Shown here in pieces: positions 36,797 to 45,950 of a stretch of 64,000 bases of DNA; the first letter of the stretch is position 1, and each line of letters starts with the position of its first letter. The position numbers and the translations under genes are program-made. Under the pieces are notes generated by a model that was not told the origin of the DNA, did not search any database, and worked only from the letters and a program-made list of their open reading frames with translations. This DNA comes from JACMQX01 sp040385105 (GTDB lineage Bacteria > Pseudomonadota > Gammaproteobacteria > Burkholderiales > Burkholderiaceae_C). The stretch lies in NCBI GenBank assembly GCA_040385105.1, contig JAZKHY010000031.1, positions 35,741 through 99,740 on the forward strand, in the 5' to 3' direction.

Positions 36797-36955
36797 GCTC
36801 TCTTTCATCCGGACTGTGACCGTCGGCCCCGGGATCCAACCGGGTCTGCTGACCCCGCGCAGCGTGGCTGTGCGGGCGCTCGCGGGCTCGTGCGCCGGAC
36901 CCGTGAGGGCTCGTCGCCGTTACCGCCGGTGGGGAATTTCGCCCCGCCCTGAGAA
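36797..36955 (-). ncRNA. FMN riboswitch (RFN element) in the ribH leader
   Basis: Read on the minus strand from 36955, it shows the conserved RFN blocks in order. They are CTCAGGGCGGGGCGAAATTC, then CCACCGGCGGTAA, AGCCCGCGAGCGC in the middle, CCGGTTGGATCCCGG, GCCGACGGTCACAGTCCGGAT, and GAAAGAGAGC. Paired ends close the multi-helix junction. It lies between the promoter region (upstream of 36955) and ribH. The 36705-36796 spacer has GC-rich pairing potential near the ribosome binding site and no clear U-tailed terminator, so translational control is likelier. Confidence 0.95.
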
Positions 36956-37090
36956 CGTGTGCGCGCCGGTGTGGCCGGCGCACACAGGCATTTTATGCAA
37001 TCGCCGATGCACGCGTGCGCAGGGCAAATCCGGGCGGGCAGTAAAATCCGCAGCCCTCCACCCCGCACCACCCGGCAACCGGGACATTCC

Positions 37091-37615
37091 TTGACCACTT
37101 CCCCTCTTTCCCCCCACGGCGCCGACGACGCAGCAGCCGCACAGGACTCGCCCAGAATCCAGGAGCCGCGCCTGTGGTGCGGCGACGGCTGGACGGCACG
37201 TGTCATCAAGAATGAAGACGACGACGGCTGGGCCGTGGCGATGATCAAGGACGGCGAGCCGGAGCCCGCGCTGGTCGGCCCGTGGACGATGGGGCGCGAC
37301 AAGAAGAACCCGAAGCCGCTGGACGGACCGGCCTTCAGCACCCTGGTCAAGACCGCGTCGGAGTTCGTCCGCCGCCACGAGCAGCAGCTGCATGCCACGC
37401 TGCACCAGAGCATCACGGTGACGGCGCTGTCGGCGCGCATCACGGTGTCGCTGGACATCGTGCCGGATGACGACAACCCGCATGCCATGCTGGGCGCGGT
37501 GAATGAAGCCGGCGAGCAGCTGGCGCAGGTGCGCGTGGCGCCGTCCTTCAAGCTCAACCGCGCCAGCGCCGTGGCCTGGGCCGAGAACGGCTTTGCCCGG
37601 CCGAAGGAACGCTGA
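37091..37615 (+). CDS. Conserved hypothetical protein coupled to an Hsp70-like gene
   Basis: About 174 residues, not recognised. The sequence is soluble, with no signal peptide: PRLWCGDGWTARVIKNEDDD, WTMGRDKKNPKPLDGPAF, then two basic-acidic helices and NGFARPKER at the end. The start is a TTG at 37091 with weak GGGA upstream; no suitable ATG exists before residue 40. Its TGA overlaps the ATG of the Hsp70-like gene by 1 nt, so the two are translated together and may form a chaperone/partner pair. The 36956-37090 stretch upstream holds the promoter space shared with the divergent ribH leader. Confidence 0.7.
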   Translation: MTTSPLSPHGADDAAAAQDSPRIQEPRLWCGDGWTARVIKNEDDDGWAVAMIKDGEPEPALVGPWTMGRDKKNPKPLDGPAFSTLVKTASEFVRRHEQQLHATLHQSITVTALSARITVSLDIVPDDDNPHAMLGAVNEAGEQLAQVRVAPSFKLNRASAVAWAENGFARPKER

Positions 37616-38883
37616 TGGCGCCGGCAGCCGCCTGCGGCATCGACTTCGGCACCTCCAATTCCACCGCAGGCTGGATTCCACCGGACGCGGCGGCGGGCAA
37701 GCCCGTGCTGTTGCCGCTGGAGGGCGACCGCGTCACGCTGCCATCGGTGGTGTTCTTCCATGCCGATGATGGCCGGGTGAGCTACGGCCGCGCTGGGCTG
37801 GCCGACTACCTCTCGGGTGATGACGGGCGGCTGATGCGCTCGCTCAAGAGCCTGCTGGGCACGTCGATGATTGACGAGCACACCGAGGTGGCGGGGCAGG
37901 CCCTGCCGTTCCGCACACTGCTCGGCCATTTCATCGGCGAGCTCAAGCGCCGTGCGGAAAAGTCTGCGGGCCAGCCCTTCAGCCGTGCCGTGCTCGGCAG
38001 GCCGGTGTTCTTTGTGGATGACGATGCAGCGGCTGACCGGCAGGCCGAGAACACGCTCGCGGAGATCGCGCGGTCCGCCGGCCTCAAAGACATTGCCTTC
38101 CAGTACGAGCCGATTGCCGCGGCGTTCGACTACGAGTCGCAGGTCAGCCGCGAAGAACTGGTGCTGGTGGTGGACATCGGCGGCGGCACCTCCGACTTTG
38201 CGCTGGTGCGGCTGTCGCCGGAACGCGCACGCAAGGCCGAGCGCCGCGACGACATCCTGGCCAGCGGCGGCGTGCACATCGGCGGCACCGACTTTGACAA
38301 GTACCTGAGCCTGGCCAGTGTCATGCCGTCATTGGGTCTTGGCGGCCTGCTGGAAACCGGTCTCACGGTGCCATCGTCACCGTACTTCAACCTGGCCACC
38401 TGGCACACCATCAACCAGGTCTACAGCCGCAAGTCCCTGGCGCTCATCAACGAGATCCGCCGCGATGCGGTCGAGAAGGACAAGCTCGACCGGCTGCTGA
38501 GCCTGGTGCACGAGCGCGCCGGCCACTGGCTGGCGATGCAGGTCGAGGCGGCGAAGATCGCGCTGTCGGACGCGCCGGTGACGGTGATGGACCTGGGCCG
38601 CATCGCGCCCGGCGAAACGCTGGCGCTGCACCGGCAGCAGCTGGACGGCGCCATAGGGCACCTGGTGGACAGGATTGCGGACACTGTGGCGAAGCTCCTG
38701 AAGGATGCGGGCGTTCGTGCAGGCGAGCTGGACACCGTGTTCTTCACCGGCGGCTCCAGCGGCGTGCCCCTGCTGCGCCAGCGCATCTCGGCCATGCTGC
38801 CGCAGGCGCGCAGTGTGGAAGGCGACCTGTTCGGCAGCATCGGGGCCGGCCTGGCGCTCGACGCGAAACGCAAGTTTGGTTGA
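37615..38883 (+). CDS. Hsp70-family protein, YegD-like
   Basis: A 422-residue actin-fold ATPase. Phosphate-1 motif is GIDFGTSNS (8-16), phosphate-2 is VVDIGGGTSDF, and adenosine motif is FFTGGSSGVPLL. It ends soon after the nucleotide-binding domain, so it lacks the peptide-binding domain of DnaK, as in YegD. The client or partner is unknown; the coupled upstream hypothetical protein is the obvious candidate. Confidence 0.9.
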   Translation: MAPAAACGIDFGTSNSTAGWIPPDAAAGKPVLLPLEGDRVTLPSVVFFHADDGRVSYGRAGLADYLSGDDGRLMRSLKSLLGTSMIDEHTEVAGQALPFRTLLGHFIGELKRRAEKSAGQPFSRAVLGRPVFFVDDDAAADRQAENTLAEIARSAGLKDIAFQYEPIAAAFDYESQVSREELVLVVDIGGGTSDFALVRLSPERARKAERRDDILASGGVHIGGTDFDKYLSLASVMPSLGLGGLLETGLTVPSSPYFNLATWHTINQVYSRKSLALINEIRRDAVEKDKLDRLLSLVHERAGHWLAMQVEAAKIALSDAPVTVMDLGRIAPGETLALHRQQLDGAIGHLVDRIADTVAKLLKDAGVRAGELDTVFFTGGSSGVPLLRQRISAMLPQARSVEGDLFGSIGAGLALDAKRKFG

Positions 38884-38896
38884 CCGGCGCGGCACA

Positions 38897-39622
38897 ATGG
38901 CCATGACTTCACCAGCATCAACCATGCACCACAAGAACGCCCTTGTCCTCTTCTCCGGCGGCCAGGACTCGACCACCTGCCTTGCGCTCGCGCTGTCGAA
39001 GTACGAGCGTGTCGAGACGGTCGGCTTTGACTACCGGCAGCGGCACAGCGTCGAGTTGCAGGCGCGCATCGAGGTCCTGGCGCAAGTCAGGGCACAGTTC
39101 CCGCAGTGGGCGGGCCGGCTGGGCGAGGACCACATGCTCGACCTGGCTGTGCTGGGCAGCGTGAGCGAGACATCGCTCACACGCGACATGGCGTTCAAGA
39201 TGGAAAGCTCAGGGTTGCCCAATACCTTTGTGCCGGGCCGCAACCTGCTGTTCCTGACGCTGGCCGCGGCACTGGCGTACCGCAGGGGGCTGGAAGTGAT
39301 CGTCACCGGTGTGTGCGAGACCGATTTCTCGGGCTACCCCGACTGCCGCGACGACACCATGAAGGCGATGCAGCTGGCGCTGTCGCTGGGCATGGACAAG
39401 CGCTTTTTGATCGAGACACCGCTGATGTGGATCGACAAGGCGCAGACCTGGCGCATGGCGCATGAGCTGGGCGGCCAGGCATTGGTGGACCTCATCATCG
39501 AGCACACCCATACCTGCTACATGGGCGATCGCGAGCACCGCCACGCCTGGGGCTATGGCTGCGGCGAGTGCCCGGCCTGTGAGCTGCGGGCGCGGGGCTG
39601 GGCCAACTACGCGAGCTCGTAG
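38897..39622 (+). CDS. queC: 7-cyano-7-deazaguanine (preQ0) synthase
   Basis: ATP-dependent conversion of 7-carboxy-7-deazaguanine to preQ0, for queuosine in tRNA. The PP-loop is LFSGGQDSTTCL. PNTFVPGRNLLFLTLAAALA and VTGVCETDFSGYPDCRDD are family signatures. Zn is held by HTCYMG...CGECPACELR near the C-terminus. Three in-frame ATGs (38897, 38903, 38924) are possible; the last gives the usual short N-terminus, and none has a clear ribosome binding site. It starts 13 nt after the Hsp70-like gene. Confidence 0.94.
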   Translation: MAMTSPASTMHHKNALVLFSGGQDSTTCLALALSKYERVETVGFDYRQRHSVELQARIEVLAQVRAQFPQWAGRLGEDHMLDLAVLGSVSETSLTRDMAFKMESSGLPNTFVPGRNLLFLTLAAALAYRRGLEVIVTGVCETDFSGYPDCRDDTMKAMQLALSLGMDKRFLIETPLMWIDKAQTWRMAHELGGQALVDLIIEHTHTCYMGDREHRHAWGYGCGECPACELRARGWANYASS

Positions 39623-39628
39623 GGCCGT

Positions 39629-41380
39629 CTACGCGAGCCTGTACAGCGCGCCTGCGCCGTCAGCCTGCTTCTGGAGCGTCCAGCGCTTGTCGTGGAAGGC
39701 CGCAGCCGTCGGCCGGTGGGCGATCGAAACCAGCGAGCCGCCGGCCTGCCGCGTCTGCGCCAGCAGTTTCTCGTACAAAGTTTTCTCCGCCGCTTCATCA
39801 AGCGCACTGGTGGCTTCGTCCGCAAAAATCCACGAAGGCTTCTTCAGCAGCACGCGTGCAATCGCCAGCCGCTGCTGCTCGCCGCCCGAGAGCTTCTGGC
39901 TCCAGGCGCCTTCTTCATCCAGCTTGCCGGCCAGCTGGGGCAGCAGGGCGTCGGACAGCGCCTGGTTGAGTTCGGCATCCGAATACTTGCCGGGTGCCTC
40001 AGGGTAGGCCAGCGCATCGCGCAGCCGCCCGTTGGGGAAGTACGGCCGCTGCGGAATGAACATCGCATTGGCGGGCTGCTCGACCTGGCCTTTCGCAAAA
40101 GGCCAGATGCCGGCGAAGGCACGGAACAGGGTTGACTTGCCGCTGCCCGACGGGCCGTTGATCAGCACGCTTTCGCCGGCCTCTGCGCGCAGGTTCACGC
40201 CCTCGACAAGGGTCACGCCGGAAGGCAGGCTCAGGGTGAGGCCCGTTGCCCCCAGCGCCGGGGAGCCGGTCACGGGCGGCGTCTCCGCCACCTGCGCTTG
40301 CGCGGCCAGATGTTCCTCGAAACTGGTCAGCCGGTCTGTGGTGGCGCGCCAGGCCGCGAGCGAGCTGTAGTTGTCCACCAGCCAGCTCAGCGAGTCCTGT
40401 ACGCGGCCAAACGCCGAGGCGATCTGCATCAGTTGCCCCAGCTGGATGGCGCCGCTGAAAAACCGTGGCGCCGCCACGATGAACGGGAAGACCACTGCAG
40501 CCTGGCCGAAGAAGTTGGTGAACCACACCAGGTTCTTCTGCGCCTTGATCAGCTGCAGGTAGTTGCGCAGCACATTCGAGAAGCGCGAGTCGAGCTGGCC
40601 GCGCTCCACCGCCTCGCCCTTGTCCAGCGCAATGGATTCGCTGTATTCGCGCACCCGCACCATGTGGTGGCGGAAGTCGGCCTCATAGCGCTGCTGCAGG
40701 AAGTTGAGCCGGATCTGCGGCCGGCCGATGTAGTGGGTGATGATGCTGCCGACAAAGCAGTAGAGCACCGCCATCCAGACCATGAAGCCGGGGATGCTGT
40801 AGCTTGTGCCGCCAAGGGTGAATCCGAAGCTGCCCGACAGGCTCCAGAGGATGCCGACAAAGCTTGCCAGCGTCACCACCGCGTTGAGCAGGCCCATGGT
40901 CAGGCTGACGGTATAGGTGGTGAAGAGGTTCAGGTCTTCCTGGATGCGCTGGTCAGGGTTGTCCGGTGTGGACTCGCCGGTGCCGGCAAAGCGCGCCAGT
41001 TCCAGCTTGTAGAAGGCATGCCCGGTGAGCCAGCGCTGCAGGTAGTTGTTGGTCATCCAGGCGCGCCAGCGGATCTCCAGCAACTGTGTCAGGTAGAACT
41101 TGTAGACCGCGATGATGATGAAGGCAAACGCCAGGTAGGTGAAGCGCCCCAGCTGCTCCCAGAACACCGGCTGGTTCTTTTCCTGAAGGGCGTCGTAGAA
41201 CAACCGGTTCCAGTCATTGAGCAGCACCAGCATGTAGACGGCAGCCAGGTTGAGCGCCACGATGCCGGCCAGCATGGCCCGGGCCTTCCACTTTTCTTCC
41301 GACTGGAAATAGGGCAGCGACAGGGCCCATATCTTTCGTGCCGTGTCTTTGGATGAGGCGAATTTGGCGACCAGGCTCAT
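39629..41380 (-). CDS. SbmA/BacA-type ABC transporter (fused membrane and ATPase domains)
   Basis: A 583-residue protein. The N-terminal SbmA/BacA-like membrane domain has about six segments, with NDWNRLFYDALQEKN and RWRAWMTNNYLQRWL as the family signatures. The C-terminal ATPase has Walker A NGPSGSGKST, signature LSGGEQQRLAIARV and Walker B WIFADEATSALDE. Relatives (YddA, BacA-related Rv1819c, ABCD-type) move peptides, cobalamin or very-long-chain fatty acids. Its 3' end lies 6 bp from the convergent queC stop. Confidence 0.92.
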   Translation of the reverse strand: MSLVAKFASSKDTARKIWALSLPYFQSEEKWKARAMLAGIVALNLAAVYMLVLLNDWNRLFYDALQEKNQPVFWEQLGRFTYLAFAFIIIAVYKFYLTQLLEIRWRAWMTNNYLQRWLTGHAFYKLELARFAGTGESTPDNPDQRIQEDLNLFTTYTVSLTMGLLNAVVTLASFVGILWSLSGSFGFTLGGTSYSIPGFMVWMAVLYCFVGSIITHYIGRPQIRLNFLQQRYEADFRHHMVRVREYSESIALDKGEAVERGQLDSRFSNVLRNYLQLIKAQKNLVWFTNFFGQAAVVFPFIVAAPRFFSGAIQLGQLMQIASAFGRVQDSLSWLVDNYSSLAAWRATTDRLTSFEEHLAAQAQVAETPPVTGSPALGATGLTLSLPSGVTLVEGVNLRAEAGESVLINGPSGSGKSTLFRAFAGIWPFAKGQVEQPANAMFIPQRPYFPNGRLRDALAYPEAPGKYSDAELNQALSDALLPQLAGKLDEEGAWSQKLSGGEQQRLAIARVLLKKPSWIFADEATSALDEAAEKTLYEKLLAQTRQAGGSLVSIAHRPTAAAFHDKRWTLQKQADGAGALYRLA

Positions 41381-41502
41381 GGGGCGACTCCAGGTAAGGA
41401 TGCTGCATCCTACCTCTGCGCGCCGGGGCCTCCTTAGGCGCCGCTTAAGACCTGTGCGGTGGACCCGCAGGGTCCTGCCCGCGATGCGGCGACAATACCT
41501 GC

Positions 41503-41985
41503 ATGACCAAGCACGCTGCTCCCGCCACCGAGTTCGAGCCCGAGTTCATCAAGTTGCTCACGCAGCTTTTCGAGGAACAAATTGTCTTCAACGCGGTGCT
41601 GGGCCTGAAGGTGACCTCCATCCGGCCCGAGGCTGTGGAAGGCCGCATCGACATGAAGCCCGAGCTGGTGGGCAACTATCTCCACAACCGCGTCCATGGC
41701 GGCGTGATCAGCGCCGTACTTGACTCGATGGCGGGCCTGGCAGTGACGGCGGCGGTCGGCGCGCGGCACATGGACGAGCCGCCGCGAAAGCGCCTGGAGC
41801 GCTTTGCCAAGCTGGGCACGATTGATTTGCGGGTTGATTATTTGCGCCCGGCCATCGGTGGGCATTTCACGATCAAGGCCGAAGTGATGCGCCTGGGCTC
41901 GCGCGTGGCCTCGACCCGCATGGAGTTCTACGGCGCCGACGGCAAGCTGATGTCCACCGGGGCCGGCGCCTACATCATGTCCTGA
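41503..41985 (+). CDS. Hotdog-fold thioesterase, YigI/PaaI-like
   Basis: A 160-residue hotdog protein. NRVHGGVISAVLDSMAGLAV is the catalytic helix region (H-G-G, then D). TIDLRVDYLRPAIGGHFTIKA forms the sheet edge. YigI-type enzymes hydrolyse medium- and long-chain acyl-CoA. A short hydrophilic N-terminal arm precedes the fold. It is convergent with the second livK gene across a shared terminator. Confidence 0.88.
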   Translation: MTKHAAPATEFEPEFIKLLTQLFEEQIVFNAVLGLKVTSIRPEAVEGRIDMKPELVGNYLHNRVHGGVISAVLDSMAGLAVTAAVGARHMDEPPRKRLERFAKLGTIDLRVDYLRPAIGGHFTIKAEVMRLGSRVASTRMEFYGADGKLMSTGAGAYIMS

Positions 41986-42005
41986 CGTGCCGGGCCGCTC
42001 ATGAA

Positions 42006-42029
42006 AAAAGCCACCCGCAGGTGGCTTTT
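42006..42029. terminator. Bidirectional rho-independent terminator
   Basis: AAAAGCCACC-CGCA-GGTGGCTTTT is a perfect 10-bp stem with a 4-nt loop. It is A-rich on the left and T-rich on the right, between the thioesterase stop and the convergent livK stop, so it can end both transcripts. Confidence 0.88.
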
Positions 42030-42049
42030 CAGGAAGGGGCGAAATCCTG

Positions 42050-43213
42050 TCAGGGTTTCAGGTAGCCGGACACCGGCTTCCATTTGCCGTCCTGGATCTG
42101 CGACAGGCGGGACAGGTCGTTGCCCAGCCGCTTGGTGGCGGTGTAGTTGCTCTTGGGCGAGCCGAACATGTCGGGCTCGAACGAGATGCCGTCCATGGCT
42201 TTGACGAAGGTGTCGGTCGTGAGGTTCGGGCCGGCCTTGTTGGCGGCCTTGATGAACTGGTCGATGATGCTGTAGCCGTACACCGAGAACACCGTCGGGT
42301 CTTCATTGAACTTGGTCTTGTACTTGGCGGCCCAGAAGCGGATGGCCGGCGACGCATCGTCCAGGTAGGGGTGCTGCACCGTCATCGTGCCGTACAGGCC
42401 GTCCATGGCCTTGCCGCCCAGCTTGTGGATCAGGTCGGTATAGACGGCGCTGGAGCCGAGGAAGGTCGGGCTGAAGCCGGTCTTGCGCGACTCGCCGATG
42501 GTGCCGATGGTCTCGCGGATGATGGTGCCCAGCACCACCAGTTCGCAGCCTGACGACTTCATCTTGGCGACCTGCGACGAGAAGTCGGTCGCGCCGCGCT
42601 TGTAGCTCGTCTTCTCGGTGTACTCCATGCCCATGGACTTCAGGCCCGCCTCGCCGCCGCGCAGCACTTCCAGGCCGAAGTCGTCGTCCTGGTAGATGAT
42701 GCAGATTTTCTTCGCGTTCTTTTCCTTGGCCAGCATCGGCAGCGCCAGGCGGATCTGGTCGAAGTAGGTGGCGGCAAACGAGTACTTGAGCTTGTGGAAG
42801 GGCTCGTACATTTCACGCGCGGCGGTGATGGGGAACAGGTTGATCACGCCCTTTTCAAACTGCACCGGCATGGCGGCCATGTTCTGGGCCGTGCCCAGGT
42901 GGCCCGCCATGATGAAGATCTTGTCCTGGTTGACCAGCTTCTGGGCGGCCAGCACGGCTTTCTTCGGGTCGTAGCCATCGTCTTCAGACACCAGCTTGAG
43001 CTTGCGGCCGTGGATGCTGCCCTGCTCGTTGAGCTCGTCGATGCGCAGCAGCATGCCGTTGCGCGCCTGCTTGCCGTAGCCCGCCAGCGGGCCGGAGAAA
43101 TCCTGGATCGTGCCGATCAGGATCTCGTTCTTGCTCACACCCTGCTGCTGCGCCATGGAGGCGCCCGCTGTCAGGGCCAGTAGTGCGATTGCTATCGCTG
43201 ACTTGAACTTCAT
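42050..43213 (-). CDS. Branched-chain-type ABC transporter substrate-binding protein (second cluster)
   Basis: 387 residues. Signal peptide KFKSAIAIALLALTAGASMA, then QQGVSKNEILIGTIQDFSG and the type-I fold marks MAGHLGTAQNMAAMPVQFEK and ICIIYQDDDFGLEVLRGG. It differs clearly from the first LivK in the binding cleft. ATG 43213 has AAGGAG 6 nt upstream. It is the last gene of the second Liv/acyl-CoA synthetase operon. Confidence 0.92.
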   Translation of the reverse strand: MKFKSAIAIALLALTAGASMAQQQGVSKNEILIGTIQDFSGPLAGYGKQARNGMLLRIDELNEQGSIHGRKLKLVSEDDGYDPKKAVLAAQKLVNQDKIFIMAGHLGTAQNMAAMPVQFEKGVINLFPITAAREMYEPFHKLKYSFAATYFDQIRLALPMLAKEKNAKKICIIYQDDDFGLEVLRGGEAGLKSMGMEYTEKTSYKRGATDFSSQVAKMKSSGCELVVLGTIIRETIGTIGESRKTGFSPTFLGSSAVYTDLIHKLGGKAMDGLYGTMTVQHPYLDDASPAIRFWAAKYKTKFNEDPTVFSVYGYSIIDQFIKAANKAGPNLTTDTFVKAMDGISFEPDMFGSPKSNYTATKRLGNDLSRLSQIQDGKWKPVSGYLKP

Positions 43214-43291
43214 GACTGTCTCCTTGGAAAAAACCTTGCCTATTGAACGCCTGAATCCACTACCCGGCCTCAGCAAAAACGCTGTCGGGGT

Positions 43292-45148
43292 TTACGAGTA
43301 CATGGCTTTAATCTGGGGGGCGTACTTCTGCTGGACCAGCTTGCGCTTGAGCTTCATCGTGGGCGTCAGCTCCTCGTCCTCGGCGCCCAGCTGTGTCTCC
43401 AGCAAAAAGAATTTCTTGATCTGCTCAACCCTTGCGAACTTGGCATTGACCCGGTCGATCTCGCCCTGGATCAGCTCCTGCACCTCGCGTGAGCGGGTCA
43501 GGCTGGCATAGTTGCTGAACGGCACGTCGTTGTCCTGGGCGTATTTCTCGACGTTTTCCTGGTCGATCATGATGATCACCGTCAGGTAGGGCAGCTTGTC
43601 GCCGATGACCACCGCATCCGTCACATAGGGCGAGAACTTGAGTTCGTTCTCCAGCTCGCTGGGCGTGATGTTCTTGCCCCCGGCGGTGATGATGATGTCC
43701 TTCATCCGGTCGGTGATGCGGAAGTAGCCGTCATCGTCCATCACGCCCACGTCGCCGGTGTGCAGCCAGCCGTCCGCGTCGATGGTCTCGGCGGTTTTCT
43801 CGGGCTGGTTCAGGTAGCCCATGAACACATTCGGGCCGCGCACCAGGATCTCGCCGGTGGCAGGGTCGATGCGGACTTCGTTGTAGTTGGCCGCCGGCCC
43901 GATGGAGCCGGGCTTCATTCGGGTAGCCGGCACACCGGTGGAGGCGCCACAGGTCTCGGTCATGCCCCAGACTTCCAGCATCGGCACGCCCAGCGCCATG
44001 TACCACTTGATCAGGTCGGACGAGATCGGCGCGGCGCCGGTCAGGCAGAAGCGGGCCCGGTGGATGCCGATGAGCTTGCGGACATTGTCCAGTGCGATCC
44101 AGCGCGCCAGCCTGAACTTGAACTTCAGGAAGCCGTCCACCGGCTCGCCGGCCAGTACCTTGTCGGCGATCTGCGTGCCCACGCCGATGCCCCAGGCATA
44201 AGCCGCCTGCTGCAGCGTGCCGGCTTCCTTCAGCGAGATCATCACGCCGGAGTAGAACTTCTCCCACACACGCGGCACGGCGGTGAAAACCGTGGGCGCG
44301 ATCTCGCGCACATTCTCAGGCACGGTCTCGGGGTTTTCGACGAAGTTGAGGATGGAGCCGGTGTACAGCGCAAAGTACTCGCCGCCCAGCCGCTCGGCAA
44401 TGTGGCACAGCGGCAGGAAGCACATGCGTTCATCGTCTTCCCCCTGCGCGGCCAGCGTGTTGTAGCCACGGGTGGTGTAGACCAGGCCCCTGTGGCTGTG
44501 CATCGCGCCCTTGGGCTTGCCGGTGGTGCCGGAGGTATAGACCAGGATGGCCAGGTCTTCGGGCTTGCAGGCGCGCACGCGCTCCATCAGCTCGCCGGGG
44601 TGATCAGCGTTGTACGCACGCCCCAGTTCACGCAGCTGGTCAAGGCCGATGACGTCGGGCTCCTGCAGGTCGCGCAGGCCGTCCATGTCGAACACCACCA
44701 CCTTGCGCAGGCCGGGCAGCTGGGCGCGCACTTCCAGCGCCTTGTCCAGCTGCTCGTCGTCTTCCACAAACAGGATGGAGGTGCCCGAGTCTTCGCAGAG
44801 GTACTGCACCTGCGACGCCGCATCCGTCGGGTAGATGCCGTTGGACACGCCGCCGCAGCTGAGCACCGCAATGTCGGCCAGTACCCATTCAATGACCGTG
44901 TTGGACAGGATGGATGCGGTGTCGCCAGGCTTGAAGCCAAGGCTCATCAGCCCGCCCGCAATCTCGCGCACGGCCTCGGCCGTCTGGAGCCAGGTCCAGC
45001 TGCGCCAGATGCCGAGCTGCTTTTGCCGCATCCAGACCTTGGGGCCACGCTTTTCCACGGCATTCCAGAAGACGGCGGGTATGGTGTCGCCCTCCATGGC
45101 AATGTCCATAGCGGGCTTGATGGCGGAAAGGTCCCAAAGATTGCTCAT
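43292..45148 (-). CDS. AMP-dependent long-chain acyl-CoA synthetase (second cluster)
   Basis: An adenylate-forming ligase of 618 residues. P-loop ILVYTSGTTGKPKGA, A5 WGMTETCGAS, A7 WLHTGDVGVMD, A8 DRMKDIIITAGGKNITPS. It lies between livF and livK of the second cluster, whereas in the first cluster the ligase lies between livG and livH. It probably activates the acid taken up by this transporter. The ATG at 45148 starts 4 nt after the livF stop. Confidence 0.93.
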   Translation of the reverse strand: MSNLWDLSAIKPAMDIAMEGDTIPAVFWNAVEKRGPKVWMRQKQLGIWRSWTWLQTAEAVREIAGGLMSLGFKPGDTASILSNTVIEWVLADIAVLSCGGVSNGIYPTDAASQVQYLCEDSGTSILFVEDDEQLDKALEVRAQLPGLRKVVVFDMDGLRDLQEPDVIGLDQLRELGRAYNADHPGELMERVRACKPEDLAILVYTSGTTGKPKGAMHSHRGLVYTTRGYNTLAAQGEDDERMCFLPLCHIAERLGGEYFALYTGSILNFVENPETVPENVREIAPTVFTAVPRVWEKFYSGVMISLKEAGTLQQAAYAWGIGVGTQIADKVLAGEPVDGFLKFKFRLARWIALDNVRKLIGIHRARFCLTGAAPISSDLIKWYMALGVPMLEVWGMTETCGASTGVPATRMKPGSIGPAANYNEVRIDPATGEILVRGPNVFMGYLNQPEKTAETIDADGWLHTGDVGVMDDDGYFRITDRMKDIIITAGGKNITPSELENELKFSPYVTDAVVIGDKLPYLTVIIMIDQENVEKYAQDNDVPFSNYASLTRSREVQELIQGEIDRVNAKFARVEQIKKFFLLETQLGAEDEELTPTMKLKRKLVQQKYAPQIKAMYS

Positions 45149-45152
45149 CTTG

Positions 45153-45950
45153 CTATCTCCAGTTCTTCTTCTTTTTCCAGCGCCGCTCGCCCCGCACACC
45201 CGCTTCCTTCATGCCAAGGTAGAACTCCTTGATGTCGTCCTTCTCGCGCAGGCGGGCGCAGGTGTCTTCCATGACGATGCGGCCGTTTTCCAGCACATAG
45301 CCGTAGTCGGAGGCATTGAGCGCCATGTTGGCGTTCTGCTCCACCAGCAAAATGGTGGTGCCGCGCTCGCGGTTGATGCGCACTACGATCTCGAAGATCT
45401 CGCGGGTGAGCTTGGGGGAAAGGCCCAGGCTCGGCTCGTCCAGCAGGATCAGGTCCGGGTTGGCCATCAGCGCGCGGCTGATCGCCAGCATCTGCTGCTG
45501 CCCGCCCGACAGCAGGCCGGCATCCTGCGTGGCCCGCTCGCGCAGGATCGGGAAGTAGCCGTACACCGCTTCGATGTCGCGCGCCACGCCGTCGCGGTCG
45601 CGCCGGGTGTAGGCGCCCATGACGAGGTTGTCGCGCACAGAAAGCAGCGGGAACACCTCGCGCCCCTCGGGCACATGGCTCAGGCCCTGCTGCACGATAT
45701 GCGCCGGGTCCTGTGCGGTGATGCTCTCGCCCTTGAATTCGATCGAGCCCTTGCGCGGGTCGATGATGCCCGAGATGGTTTTCAGGATGGTCGTCTTGCC
45801 CGCGCCGTTGGAGCCCAGCACCGTGGCGATCTCGCCGCGGCGCACCTGCAGGCTCACGCCCCGGATGGCCTTGATCGGCCCATAGGCGCTCTCCACATTC
45901 AACAACTTGAGCACAGGCTGGTCGCTCACCGGTGGTGGCACATCACTCAT
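45153..45950 (-). CDS. livF: Branched-chain-type ABC transporter ATP-binding protein LivF (second cluster)
   Basis: A 265-residue ABC ATPase. Walker A LGSNGAGKTT, signature LSGGQQQMLAISRAL, Walker B LILLDEPSLGLSP. The basic C-terminal tail (GERRWKKKKNWR) parallels that of the first LivF. Its start overlaps the livG stop by 4 bp. Confidence 0.94.
   Translation of the reverse strand: MSDVPPPVSDQPVLKLLNVESAYGPIKAIRGVSLQVRRGEIATVLGSNGAGKTTILKTISGIIDPRKGSIEFKGESITAQDPAHIVQQGLSHVPEGREVFPLLSVRDNLVMGAYTRRDRDGVARDIEAVYGYFPILRERATQDAGLLSGGQQQMLAISRALMANPDLILLDEPSLGLSPKLTREIFEIVVRINRERGTTILLVEQNANMALNASDYGYVLENGRIVMEDTCARLREKDDIKEFYLGMKEAGVRGERRWKKKKNWR

Noticed and set aside
43760..45232. Plus-strand open frame of 490 codons opposite the second acyl-CoA synthetase
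   Set aside because: Antisense shadow of a ligase with all A-motifs intact.
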